Origin: Flammeovirgaceae bacterium SG7u.111
GTDB lineage: Bacteria; Bacteroidota; Bacteroidia; Cytophagales; Flammeovirgaceae
Length of the DNA stretch: 64,000 nucleotides
Assembly (NCBI GenBank): GCA_034044135.1
Contig: CP139021.1
Location: 444,501-508,500 of the forward strand
Direction of reading: 5' to 3'
The position numbers were made by a program, and so were the translations under genes. The notes under the pieces were generated by a model that saw only the letters and a list, made by a program, of their open reading frames with translations, was not told the DNA's origin and did no database searches. Below are positions 42,842 to 51,514 of this stretch, one piece after another (position 1 is the first letter of the stretch; every line of letters starts with the position of its first letter).

Positions 42842-42871
42842 TTTGATAGCTTTGTCTGTAACAATATTTTG
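42842..42871 (+). promoter_or_regulatory. candidate promoter of the M48 protease gene
   Basis: TTTG at 42842-42845, a 19-bp spacer, and TATTTTG at 42865-42871 (one base short of TAnnTTTG). Transcription would begin near 42878, which rules against the reading-frame start at 42877 and favours an ATG at 42964 or 43000. Confidence 0.4.
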
Positions 42872-42999
42872 AGCACTTGTGCTTGACGCAAACATTTTTT
42901 TCGTGGTGTAGTTTTGCGTATAATGCTGTGGCATTATTTTTTAAGCTGTTTTTTAGTGATAAAATGATTTTAAAAAGAAGGTATTCAAATTCAATAACT

Positions 43000-43809
43000 A
43001 TGATCAGAAACATTTTTTTTCTCGTTTTTACCGTCACGCTCACATTTAGTTGTTCGTCGGTTCCTGTTACAGGAAGAAACCAGTTGATCCTTTTTGAATC
43101 GTCAGAAATGCAGGCGATGAGTTACCAGCAATATGACGATTTCTTGAAGGAGCATAAAGTGGTGAATGGTACTGCCGATGCCCAAATGATCAAAAAAGTA
43201 GGAGCAAGAATCCAAAAAGCAGTAGAGGCGTATATGGCTGAAAAAGGTCTTTCAGATAAACTTGCTGGTTTCAACTGGGAGTTTAATTTAGTAGAAGATG
43301 ATCTTGTGAATGCTTGGTGTATGCCAGGTGGCAAAGTAGTTTTTTATACAGGAATATTGCCTGTTTGTAAAGGAGAAGAAGGGGTTGCTATAGTAATGGG
43401 TCATGAAGTTGCCCATGCCATTGCAAGACATGGCGCAGAGCGTATGAGTCAGCAAACTGTTGCTCAAGGTTTAGCCCAAGGAGTTGGCGTGGCAACTATG
43501 TCGAAGTCTCCAGAATATCAAGCTATTTTTAATACAGCTTTTGGAGCCGGTACCCAACTTGGTATGTTAAGCTTTTCTAGGCAGCACGAGTCTGAGGCTG
43601 ATAGAATCGGTTTGGTGTTCTCTTCCATGGCTGGTTATGATCCTCGAGTAGCTCCTGAATTTTGGAAGCGAATGGCTGAAATGTCGGGTGGAGGAGCACC
43701 TCCTGAGTTTTTATCTACTCACCCTTCGCACGATACACGAATTAGCGACCTTACCAAACAGCTTCCCGAGGCTATCAAGATTTACGATCAAAACAAAGGA
43801 AAGCAATAA
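43000..43809 (+). CDS. M48 family metallopeptidase lipoprotein
   Basis: A 269-residue protein from the ATG at 43000; the ATG at 42964 is an alternative that adds 12 residues before the same signal. The lipobox ends in Cys18 (LTFSC). The zinc site is HEVAH (135-139) with ESEADRIG as the third-ligand motif about 55 residues later. The group (BepA/LoiP-like) degrades or helps fold misassembled outer-membrane proteins in the periplasm. There is no TPR tail as in BepA. A terminator follows. Confidence 0.9.
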   Translation: MIRNIFFLVFTVTLTFSCSSVPVTGRNQLILFESSEMQAMSYQQYDDFLKEHKVVNGTADAQMIKKVGARIQKAVEAYMAEKGLSDKLAGFNWEFNLVEDDLVNAWCMPGGKVVFYTGILPVCKGEEGVAIVMGHEVAHAIARHGAERMSQQTVAQGLAQGVGVATMSKSPEYQAIFNTAFGAGTQLGMLSFSRQHESEADRIGLVFSSMAGYDPRVAPEFWKRMAEMSGGGAPPEFLSTHPSHDTRISDLTKQLPEAIKIYDQNKGKQ

Positions 43810-43839
43810 ACTATAGAAGAGAGGTAAATACTCTTTAAG

Positions 43840-43876
43840 AAAGCACAGAATGAAATAGCATTCTGTGCTTTTTATT
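43840..43876 (+). terminator. rho-independent terminator of the M48 gene
   Basis: A perfect 13-bp stem (43840-43852 with 43859-43871) and 6-nt loop followed by T-rich sequence. It reaches to the stop of the convergent SAM-hydrolase-like gene, and may act on both strands. Confidence 0.82.
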
Positions 43877-44717
43877 TTTCAGAGAAAATCAAAATATTGT
43901 TGGTCAACGAAAAATCTTCCAACAGGATAGAAAAATCAGCTTCTCTTAAGGCAAGTCCTATCTTACCAACAGAATCTTCATAAATAAGCGGAGCTCCTTT
44001 TTCTACATAGCCAAAGCTTTTACAAAAAGGAATCTTTCTTCTAAATAGCTCTACTTCGCCACTCCAGATACTTGTATCTAATACCTGTCCTTCATAGTTC
44101 CAGCCTGCATTATTGAACATAGATGTATGAATATTGGTCACCAAGTTGCCAAAGGGGCTTTCTATTCTCATAATATTACCTTCTATGGCATGGTCTGAGT
44201 ATTTGGCAATTGGGGTAGGCAGCGTAACAAGTTCAATTTTTGGGAGTAATGGACCAACTTTATCAAATTGTGTTTTGTTTGAGGCCAGTTTAGCACCCAA
44301 GTGTACAAATAAGTCCCTTCCATGAAAAGTATGAAACTGCTCGGAGTCTTCTCTGCGGTGTAGTTTTTCATCTATAATCCTGACTGCTTCAATCCCGATG
44401 TGCTCAGCGACGTAAGTAAGGGTTCCATTATTAGGAGTGATAATAATATGTCCGGTTTTGGTAAGAGCTGCTATCGGTTTTCTAGAAGTTCCTACACCTG
44501 GGTCTACCACGCTTACGAATATCGTTCCTTCTGGCCAGAAGGGGATTGTCCCGGCTAATATGTCGCTAGCTCCCAGAATGTCGAAAGGAGTGATTTGGTG
44601 TGTTAGGTCAATTATGTTGAGCGATGGAGCTAGAGAATAGGCTACCCCTTTCATATTGGCTACAAAGCGATCTTTCAACCCAAAGTCAGTGGCTAATACC
44701 AGAAAATTATTTCCCAT
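43872..44717 (-). CDS. SAM hydroxide adenosyltransferase-like protein (DUF62 family)
   Basis: A 281-residue protein of the family that includes fluorinase and chlorinase. The N-terminal ATDFG motif with the conserved Asp, VVDPGVGTSRKPI (about 71-83) and the FHGRD motif (about 129-133, holding the Arg/His) are present. Ordinary bacterial members hydrolyse S-adenosylmethionine to adenosine and methionine; the halide-using loop of fluorinase is not evident. The physiological role is not established. It is a single gene. Confidence 0.9.
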   Translation of the reverse strand: MGNNFLVLATDFGLKDRFVANMKGVAYSLAPSLNIIDLTHQITPFDILGASDILAGTIPFWPEGTIFVSVVDPGVGTSRKPIAALTKTGHIIITPNNGTLTYVAEHIGIEAVRIIDEKLHRREDSEQFHTFHGRDLFVHLGAKLASNKTQFDKVGPLLPKIELVTLPTPIAKYSDHAIEGNIMRIESPFGNLVTNIHTSMFNNAGWNYEGQVLDTSIWSGEVELFRRKIPFCKSFGYVEKGAPLIYEDSVGKIGLALREADFSILLEDFSLTNNILIFSEK

Positions 44718-45049
44718 ATCAAGTAAACAGTTTATGTGTGTTAATTCGGTAGGATTAGATAGAAATTTATAATTTAATGCAATAAAACTGTTTGGTTAGC
44801 AATTATTTTGATTTAAAATTCGGTTATGATTAGCAATCAAACCTATTATTCAATTAACTTTAAAATCGATTAAAAGCAGTAAGAAATACTTATTTGGGGC
44901 TTTCAGAAAATCTTATTTGATTCTTATTCTGCCGATATTGCATTTTCGCAGGATGATAAGGCTACTTCAAGACTATTGTAAATTGAAGGTCTTTTGGAAG
45001 AACTCAAACCATTTTATATTTGAAAATTAAGAAAACAAAGCACCTGCAA
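44718..45049. other. divergent intergenic region
   Basis: This 332-bp A+T-rich gap separates the DUF62 gene and the secreted protein gene. I saw no box that fits the Bacteroidota promoter consensus well, and no repeat. Confidence 0.45.
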
Positions 45050-45832
45050 ATGCAAAGGCTTTTTTTATATTTATTATTCACAGTATTGGTCCTATTTTCC
45101 TCTCCAGCTATAGGAGGAGAAATTGTCATTGAAGGGGTATATAGAGGTATTAATTTATATGTTCAAAACCCACACGATGGTGAAGGAAATTATTGTATAT
45201 CCGAGATTTTTGTAAATGATAAAAAGCTTACGGATGTCCCTCAGACAACTGCATTTGATATCGACCTATCTTTTTTGAGGGATAATGACCCTGTCAAAAT
45301 CAAAATCATCCATACCGATAATTGTAAACCCAAAGTCATAAATCCAAATGCGATCAAAGCTGAGAAGCAATTTCAGTTTACCTATGTAGATATAGATGCT
45401 GATGTGCTTAAGTGGGCTGCTAGAGGGGAAAGAACCTACGGGAAGTATTTTATATTGAAATTTGAAAATAATAACTGGGTTCCAGAAAAAGTGGTTGATT
45501 GCAAAGGAAAAGACGGTATTCAAAGTTATGAATATAATCCCCGCTATCACACAGGTACAAATAAATACAGAGTAAGGTATTTAGAAATCACCGGCAAAGT
45601 TTATTTTTCAAATGTGATTGCCTTTGAGTCGGATATTGAAGAAGTAACATTTTACCCTAAGAGAGTTTCTTCTCGTTTGAATTTTTCCCGCCCCGTCAAA
45701 TATGCTATTCTCGACGTATATGGTAAAATTGTCCTCCAAGATATAGGTCAGGAAGTAGACTGCAGTAAGCTAAAAAGCGGTACTTATTATGTAAGTTATG
45801 ACAATAAAACTGATAAATTTTTTAAGAAATAG
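45050..45832 (+). CDS. secreted protein with probable type IX secretion sorting tail
   Basis: A 260-residue protein from the ATG at 45050 (the frame begins earlier with TTG). Signal peptide about 1-22. The middle is beta-rich without a family I know. The last about 70 residues (VTFYPKRVSSRLNFSRPVKY, then AILDVYGKIVLQ, LKSGTYYV and a basic end) have the layout of the type A sorting domain that directs proteins through the type IX system to the surface. This fits the PorP/SprF-type gene further downstream. It stands alone. Confidence 0.75.
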   Translation: MQRLFLYLLFTVLVLFSSPAIGGEIVIEGVYRGINLYVQNPHDGEGNYCISEIFVNDKKLTDVPQTTAFDIDLSFLRDNDPVKIKIIHTDNCKPKVINPNAIKAEKQFQFTYVDIDADVLKWAARGERTYGKYFILKFENNNWVPEKVVDCKGKDGIQSYEYNPRYHTGTNKYRVRYLEITGKVYFSNVIAFESDIEEVTFYPKRVSSRLNFSRPVKYAILDVYGKIVLQDIGQEVDCSKLKSGTYYVSYDNKTDKFFKK

Positions 45833-45913
45833 TCGCTTTTTGTGTCATTTGCTCTAATTCTCTCGTTACTTTCTAGTGCATCTAATTATCAATTAATTCA
45901 ATTTAGATAAGAA

Positions 45914-46096
45914 ATGGATAGAAAAGTCATTGATTATAAGTTAATAAGTAGCTCAAACCCTTCATATGTAGAAAAAGAAGTGAAAAAGCACTTAAAAGAT
46001 GGGTGGGAGCTGCTCGGAGGAATTTCTATGGGTGATGTGAACCGTGGAAGTACAGTCGAGTCATTCTGTCAAGCTCTTGTCAAATACGATAGCTAA
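45914..46096 (+). CDS. DUF1737 small protein
   Basis: A 60-residue protein that fits DUF1737: YKLISSSNPSYVEKEVKKHL followed by the GWELLGG motif near residues 30-36 and the end FCQALVKY. The domain is small and mixed alpha/beta; its function is unknown. It lies 81 bp downstream of the secreted protein on the same strand but does not look coupled to it. Confidence 0.75.
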   Translation: MDRKVIDYKLISSSNPSYVEKEVKKHLKDGWELLGGISMGDVNRGSTVESFCQALVKYDS

Positions 46097-46450
46097 TGCA
46101 TTAGCTATCGTATTATTCATTTGCAATAAAAATAGCTAAATGCTCCTTCTCGATAAGAATCATTTACAATCTTACTGTCCTACAATTAAGAATCATTTCG
46201 TTTCCTTTAAAAACTAGTAAAGAAGTACTGTGTCTATTACCTACTCTACTAATCATTGTAAAGTGATACTATTTATTGATATCAATACAATGCAACCCTT
46301 TTGTGCTTGTTAGTTAAATGAAAATCATTTATAACATATACACTGCTGGTTATTAGAGATTTTCCCATTTATAGATATGGGTTTTAAACAAAGTACTGTA
46401 GTGTAATAAGTTGTATTGGTGCTGTCATTTGGTAAGCCGATAAACGTAAG
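46097..46450. other. intergenic region before the PorP/SprF gene
   Basis: This 354-bp gap contains two copies of AAGAATCATTT (near 46157 and 46188), but nothing that looks like a gene or a strong terminator. Confidence 0.45.
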
Positions 46451-47365
46451 ATGAAAATGCTTAAATATTACCTTACTATAATTGTGTTATTGGGAATGGT
46501 CAGGAGCGGATACTCACAACAAGAGTATCAGTTTACGCAATATATGTTTAATCAATTTGCGATAAACCCTGCTTTTGCTGGTAACAATGATGCGTTAAGT
46601 GTTGCTGCTCATTACAGGAAACAGTGGGCTGGGCTAGAAGGAGCTCCAAACACTCAATTATTATCAGCTCATTCACCTCTCAAGAACGAGAACTTAGGTG
46701 TAGGGCTACTAATAGCAAATGATAAAGTTGGTGTTCATCAAGATTTAAATATTTCAGCCTCATTTTCTTACAAAATCAATTTTGATAAAGAGAAGAACTT
46801 ATCCTTTGGCTTGCAGGCTGGAATGATCAACAAAAGGGCTGATTATACTGGGATTTTCGACGCAACTTCGGATACTGATTTAGCTTTTACCCAAGATAAT
46901 TATAATACCACTTCTCCAGAATTTGGATTCGGGATTTACTACTTATCCAAAACAGCTTTTGCAGGTATCTCTATGCCAAAGCTTTCGGGAAACATGTTTA
47001 TGCCTGAATACATTAACAATAATAGACATATATATATACATGGAGGATACGTATTCGAATTGAATGATGTGGTGAAGATACAACCAAGTACTTTAGTAAA
47101 AATGGTTGAAAACGCTCCTATCAATATTGATTTAAATACAAATGTGGTATTTAATGATGTACTAGCATTAGGGATTTCATATAGGACTTTAAGCACTTTT
47201 AGCTTTTTAGCCCAAGTACAAGTTACTTCTCAGCTTCGCTTTGGGTATGCCTACGATAGTGCTACTAGAAAATATTCTGAGGCTATTGGAGGTTCACACG
47301 AAGTTATGTTGAGTTATGACTTCACTTTCTTTAAGTCTAAAGTCATAATACCTAGATATTTTTAA
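46451..47365 (+). CDS. PorP/SprF family type IX secretion outer-membrane protein
   Basis: A 304-residue outer-membrane beta-barrel protein of the PorP/SprF family. Signal peptide about 1-22, then the family start QEYQFTQYMFNQFAINPAFAG (the FTQYMFN/NPAxAG part is diagnostic) and HYRKQWAGLEGAP. SprF-type proteins serve as membrane partners for particular type IX substrates. It is followed at 10 bp by the TPR/PD40 gene and the two are surely cotranscribed. Confidence 0.92.
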   Translation: MKMLKYYLTIIVLLGMVRSGYSQQEYQFTQYMFNQFAINPAFAGNNDALSVAAHYRKQWAGLEGAPNTQLLSAHSPLKNENLGVGLLIANDKVGVHQDLNISASFSYKINFDKEKNLSFGLQAGMINKRADYTGIFDATSDTDLAFTQDNYNTTSPEFGFGIYYLSKTAFAGISMPKLSGNMFMPEYINNNRHIYIHGGYVFELNDVVKIQPSTLVKMVENAPINIDLNTNVVFNDVLALGISYRTLSTFSFLAQVQVTSQLRFGYAYDSATRKYSEAIGGSHEVMLSYDFTFFKSKVIIPRYF

Positions 47366-47375
47366 TAATCTGCCG

Positions 47376-49058
47376 ATGTACCGCTTTCTAGTAAAAATAT
47401 TTCTGATTAGTACCGTGCTGTTGTCTACTGCACTTGGGGTGAATGCTCAAGAGAATGTTGTGACAGGATTGAGAAGTGATATGAAAAGAGCCGATGCTTT
47501 ATATGCTGACTTTTTTTACAAAAAGGCTCTTGATCTCTATTTAAAACTAAACGAAGAAAAAACTGATGATCTTCTAAAGGTTAAGATAGCTTCGTGTTAT
47601 TTGAATTTGAATAATACAAAGGATGCTATTCATTGGTATGCTGCAGCTCTTGAAAACGGGACTCTTCTCAACTCGAAAGATATCATAAACTATGCAATGG
47701 CTCTCACTGGAGAGGGGCGATATAAGGTTGCTCAAAAATGGTATGAAAAATATTTAGAGATTCATGAAAATGATGCTAGGGCAACTAATATGCTAAATGC
47801 GAGTAAGGAAATCAGACGCTTTTTTATTGATTCTTTATCTTATTTGGTGCATCCAGTTTCTATTAATACAGAAGGAAGTGAGTTTAGCCCAGCTTTTTAT
47901 AAAAATGGGCTTGTTTTCGTGTCTTCTAGGAAGAAAACTATTGGTGTGAAAAATAGGAATCAGTTAAGCGATCAGTCTTACCTTGATCTTTATTACAGTG
48001 ATTTTGCAGAAGAGGCTAATTCATCTCGGAGGAAAACGCTAAAAGAGCCTGTTAAGTTTAACCTTATTAAAAAGGCAAAACTACACGAAGGACCAATTAC
48101 TATTTCAAAAGATGGAAACACCTTATTCCTCACTAGAAATATTAGTACAAATAAAAAAAATGGTGGTGATGGAGTAAAGCATCTCGGGATTTTTATTTCC
48201 CAAAAAGTAGGTGGGAAATGGGTTGAGCCAGTAGCCTTTCCTTTTAATAGTCTTGAACATTCGGTAGGGCATCCATCTATCTCAAATGATGGGAAAACCT
48301 TATATTTTATATCGGATATGGCTGGGGGTTTTGGAGGCACTGATCTTTATAGAAGTAAATGGATCAATGGTCAATGGTCTAAGCCAGAAAACCTTGGTAA
48401 AGAAGTAAATACCAGTGGTGATGAAATGTTCCCCTTTATTTTCAAGAATTTTGAACTGTATTTTGCCTCTGATGGACATGGGGGAATTGGTGGCCTTGAT
48501 ATTTTTAAAGTGAGGATTATTGAAAAAAGAGCAGACCAGCTAGTGAACTTAGGTTATCCCGTAAATAGTAACAAGGATGATTTTGGCTTCATACTAGAAG
48601 AAAATGGTGTAAATGGATATTTTAGCTCAAATAGAAAAAGTGGAGGGTTTGATGATGATATATATAGCGTGTATATCAAGAATGAAAAACTAGGGAATAT
48701 AAAGTTATTTACCGTTTCGGGTAGGGCTATTCTACACAATACTCCTTATGACCAGTCAAGTCCAAGTGTAATCGATAGTGTAAAAGTTATTGTGCTCGAT
48801 GAACAGACACGAGAGCCTGTAGGGGAAGGGGTTACTAATGAGAAAGGTATGTTTAAAGTAACTATACCCTATAGTGGAGACTTTATCATGATAGCCTCAA
48901 AAAAAGGAATAGGTACACACAATTCAGAATTTAATATACCTGATAACAAACCTTTTGTAGGGAATTTCCAGTTAGTCTTTTTTAGAGATAAAGCAGAAGA
49001 CTTCAAGGATATACAAGAGGTTTCCTATCTAAGGTATAGAGCTGCTACTAAGCAATAA
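47376..49058 (+). CDS. TPR and PD40 (WD40-like propeller) protein without OmpA domain
   Basis: A 560-residue secreted protein. Signal peptide about 1-25, TPR-like helices (about 30-150), PD40 beta-propeller repeats (about 155-400, with GPITISKDGNTLFLTRN and GHPSISNDGKTLYFISD as examples), and a carboxypeptidase-regulatory-like domain (about 440-530). PorE and similar type IX proteins have this order but end with a peptidoglycan-binding OmpA domain, which is absent here. It is directly downstream of the PorP/SprF gene. Confidence 0.88.
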   Translation: MYRFLVKIFLISTVLLSTALGVNAQENVVTGLRSDMKRADALYADFFYKKALDLYLKLNEEKTDDLLKVKIASCYLNLNNTKDAIHWYAAALENGTLLNSKDIINYAMALTGEGRYKVAQKWYEKYLEIHENDARATNMLNASKEIRRFFIDSLSYLVHPVSINTEGSEFSPAFYKNGLVFVSSRKKTIGVKNRNQLSDQSYLDLYYSDFAEEANSSRRKTLKEPVKFNLIKKAKLHEGPITISKDGNTLFLTRNISTNKKNGGDGVKHLGIFISQKVGGKWVEPVAFPFNSLEHSVGHPSISNDGKTLYFISDMAGGFGGTDLYRSKWINGQWSKPENLGKEVNTSGDEMFPFIFKNFELYFASDGHGGIGGLDIFKVRIIEKRADQLVNLGYPVNSNKDDFGFILEENGVNGYFSSNRKSGGFDDDIYSVYIKNEKLGNIKLFTVSGRAILHNTPYDQSSPSVIDSVKVIVLDEQTREPVGEGVTNEKGMFKVTIPYSGDFIMIASKKGIGTHNSEFNIPDNKPFVGNFQLVFFRDKAEDFKDIQEVSYLRYRAATKQ

Positions 49059-49369
49059 GCCTATTTTAATTCCTAATGTTTTCCTTTCTTGTATTGGCTT
49101 ACGGCTAGCTATTTAATAACAAGAATTTAACTTTGCGTAAAGTTATTGTGACCTAAGTTGGCTCTAAATACTTTTTTTATCTTAGAGTTACTCTAGCTTT
49201 TATTTTGATTAACAATCTTAAAACAGCCAATTTTTAGCATACATAAACACCATTTTATGCGTTGAGAGAACAGTTAAATTATATTGAGTAAAGCCTCAAT
49301 GAAAATATAAAACTTGAATATATCAATAAGGCTTTGTTTATCGATGAATAGAGCTATGTTGAATTGAGT
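49059..49369. other. intergenic region before the SpoIIE-type phosphatase gene
   Basis: This 311-bp gap holds a small hairpin AACTTT/AAAGTT near 49130-49145. I found no strong terminator, so read-through from the PorP/PD40 pair is possible, and no consensus promoter. Confidence 0.45.
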
Positions 49370-51514
49370 ATGAAACAAATTTTGTCCATACTTTTGATGG
49401 GTTATCTCTTAATGGTTCACTGCTCACTTTCTTTGGCACAAGAAGGCCAAGAGAGGTATGGACATGTGGTTGATGAGACTGGCAGAGGGATTCCTGGTGT
49501 TCGAGTATCAATAGATGGCGATGATTCTTTTGTCAGTGACAACGATGGAATATTTAAGCTTCCACAAGAAAATAATGAAGAATTACCTCTCAGTGTATTA
49601 GGAATAAAGGAGGGATGGGAAACTGCTTCTTGGAGTTTTTTGAATAATAAAAAACTCCAACTAGTGATGCGAAAAAGTAAGTACAAATTGCTTTTTGGCT
49701 ATATAACAAAAGCAGATGGAGCACCTGCCGCTAACTACAGTGTCTTTTTACCAGGAACAGAACCTCCCGTTTTAGTAGAAACAGATGATAAAGGGCACTT
49801 TAAAATGGTACTGCCTACCAGTGTGCCCCTAGATAATTCAGTCTCTTTCAAAATAAAGGAACATGATGTAGTTGGCCAAACCTTTGAGTTCAAAGGAACT
49901 TATAACTATCATTTGTCCATAAAACCGATTCCTGATTTTAGGTTGCCAGGCAGAGTATTTACTGGTGTAGTCAAAAATAGCAACGGAGGCTCTATTGCCA
50001 ATGCACGGGTAGAGATTGGCAATATTTCTTATATCACTAATCTGGATGGTAAGTTTAAAGCAGTAGTGGTTAATCCAGATGATGGTTTCGATGTAGAGGG
50101 CTACAAAGTTACTTCTATTACCCCAAATCAAAAAGGGGATGTGGTGGAAATAACAGTAAATATTACTTCAGTCTTGAGGCAACAAAGAAGGCAGGATTCA
50201 TTGTTTAGAGTTGAATACCAAAGGTTGCTTACCATAAATAAGAACAGAAGGCTTAATGATACAAGTGCGCTTGAAAATGACTTTCAACAAATTATAAATG
50301 CGCCTGACACTGCAAGTGCCCAAGGTTTGAATGGTGATATGATCATTGTAGCTAATAAACTTGAGGAAGATGACGCTCAGCTAACAACTGCAGCTCGAGA
50401 TACCTTAAAGGCTTATTTGGCAGAGTTGGATCAGTTGCTCATGGAAAAAGATATGATGTCCAAGGAAAGTCAGGAAACACGGACATTAATTAAACGGTTG
50501 AGAGAAAATTTACTAGAAAAGGATGAGATCTTAGCATTGCTAGAAAAGGAGAAAGAAAGGCAGGCGAACGAGTTTAAAACACGGATGTTTTATTCTGTGA
50601 TTGCTCTGCTCTGTTTACTTATTATTATTATTGTAGCCCTCTTTTTTGCAAGAAAATTTAAAAAACAAAAAGTTGAGATTTCATCTGTAAAGCAAAATTT
50701 GGAAGATGCTTTTATAGACTTAAAATCACACTCTACCAAGACTATTGACAGTATTCGCTATGCTAAAACAATACAGAGGGCAATTCTTCCTTCTGAAACC
50801 CAGCTTAAATCCTTCCTGAAGGATTATTTTATCATTTACAGACCAAAAGATATCGTTTCTGGAGATGCTTATTGGTTTTTGGATACGTCTGAATATACAG
50901 GGACAAATTCTGCTATAATAGCTGTAATTGATTGTACAGGGCATGGAGTACCAGGTGGCTTTATGACTATGATAGGAAATACACTACTTAGCGAAATAGT
51001 AAAAGAAAGTGAGAATAAACTTGAGCCAGAGGAAATTCTTGAGACGCTTAATGAACGGGTAATAGATGCCCTGAGGCAAAAAGAAAAAGTGAATGATGAC
51101 GGTATGGATATTTGTCTGTGCAAGCTTGAAAAACTCAATGAAGAAGTTACAAGAGTTAGTTTTTGTGGAGCAAAACGACCTCTTTACTATGTGAATTCAA
51201 AAACACAATCTTTACAGTACTCGAAAGGTACTAATAAGTCTATTGGTGGTGTCCTTTACAAAAAGAGGAAGTTTGAGACTGAAAGCCTGTTTTTACAAAA
51301 AGGAGATGTTATTTATCTTTCCACAGATGGTATGGTTGACCAGCATAATACTGAAAACAAGAAGTTTGGTAAGCAGAAATTTGCCGACCTAATCCAAGAG
51401 CACGCATTTCGTCCACTAACTGAGCAAAAAGAAATTCTCGAAGAAGCGTTGGATGATCATCAGAATGGCCAAGAGCAAAGAGATGACATTACCTTGATGG
51501 GGATACGCATCTAA
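49370..51514 (+). CDS. inner-membrane SpoIIE-type serine phosphatase with periplasmic beta-sandwich repeats
   Basis: A 714-residue protein from the ATG at 49370. Signal peptide or first membrane segment (about 1-24), three carboxypeptidase-regulatory-like modules (about 26-265; GRGIPGVRVSIDG is a typical start), a coiled coil (about 300-405), one membrane helix (about 410-430), a second coiled coil, then a SpoIIE/PP2C phosphatase domain (about 465-714) with metal-site motifs SGDAYWF, DCTGHGVPGGFM, DGMDICL and RDDITL. It would read the periplasm and dephosphorylate a cytosolic Ser/Thr target, usually an anti-sigma-factor antagonist; none is in the window. It follows the PorP/PD40 pair on the same strand. 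Confidence 0.9.
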   Translation: MKQILSILLMGYLLMVHCSLSLAQEGQERYGHVVDETGRGIPGVRVSIDGDDSFVSDNDGIFKLPQENNEELPLSVLGIKEGWETASWSFLNNKKLQLVMRKSKYKLLFGYITKADGAPAANYSVFLPGTEPPVLVETDDKGHFKMVLPTSVPLDNSVSFKIKEHDVVGQTFEFKGTYNYHLSIKPIPDFRLPGRVFTGVVKNSNGGSIANARVEIGNISYITNLDGKFKAVVVNPDDGFDVEGYKVTSITPNQKGDVVEITVNITSVLRQQRRQDSLFRVEYQRLLTINKNRRLNDTSALENDFQQIINAPDTASAQGLNGDMIIVANKLEEDDAQLTTAARDTLKAYLAELDQLLMEKDMMSKESQETRTLIKRLRENLLEKDEILALLEKEKERQANEFKTRMFYSVIALLCLLIIIIVALFFARKFKKQKVEISSVKQNLEDAFIDLKSHSTKTIDSIRYAKTIQRAILPSETQLKSFLKDYFIIYRPKDIVSGDAYWFLDTSEYTGTNSAIIAVIDCTGHGVPGGFMTMIGNTLLSEIVKESENKLEPEEILETLNERVIDALRQKEKVNDDGMDICLCKLEKLNEEVTRVSFCGAKRPLYYVNSKTQSLQYSKGTNKSIGGVLYKKRKFETESLFLQKGDVIYLSTDGMVDQHNTENKKFGKQKFADLIQEHAFRPLTEQKEILEEALDDHQNGQEQRDDITLMGIRI

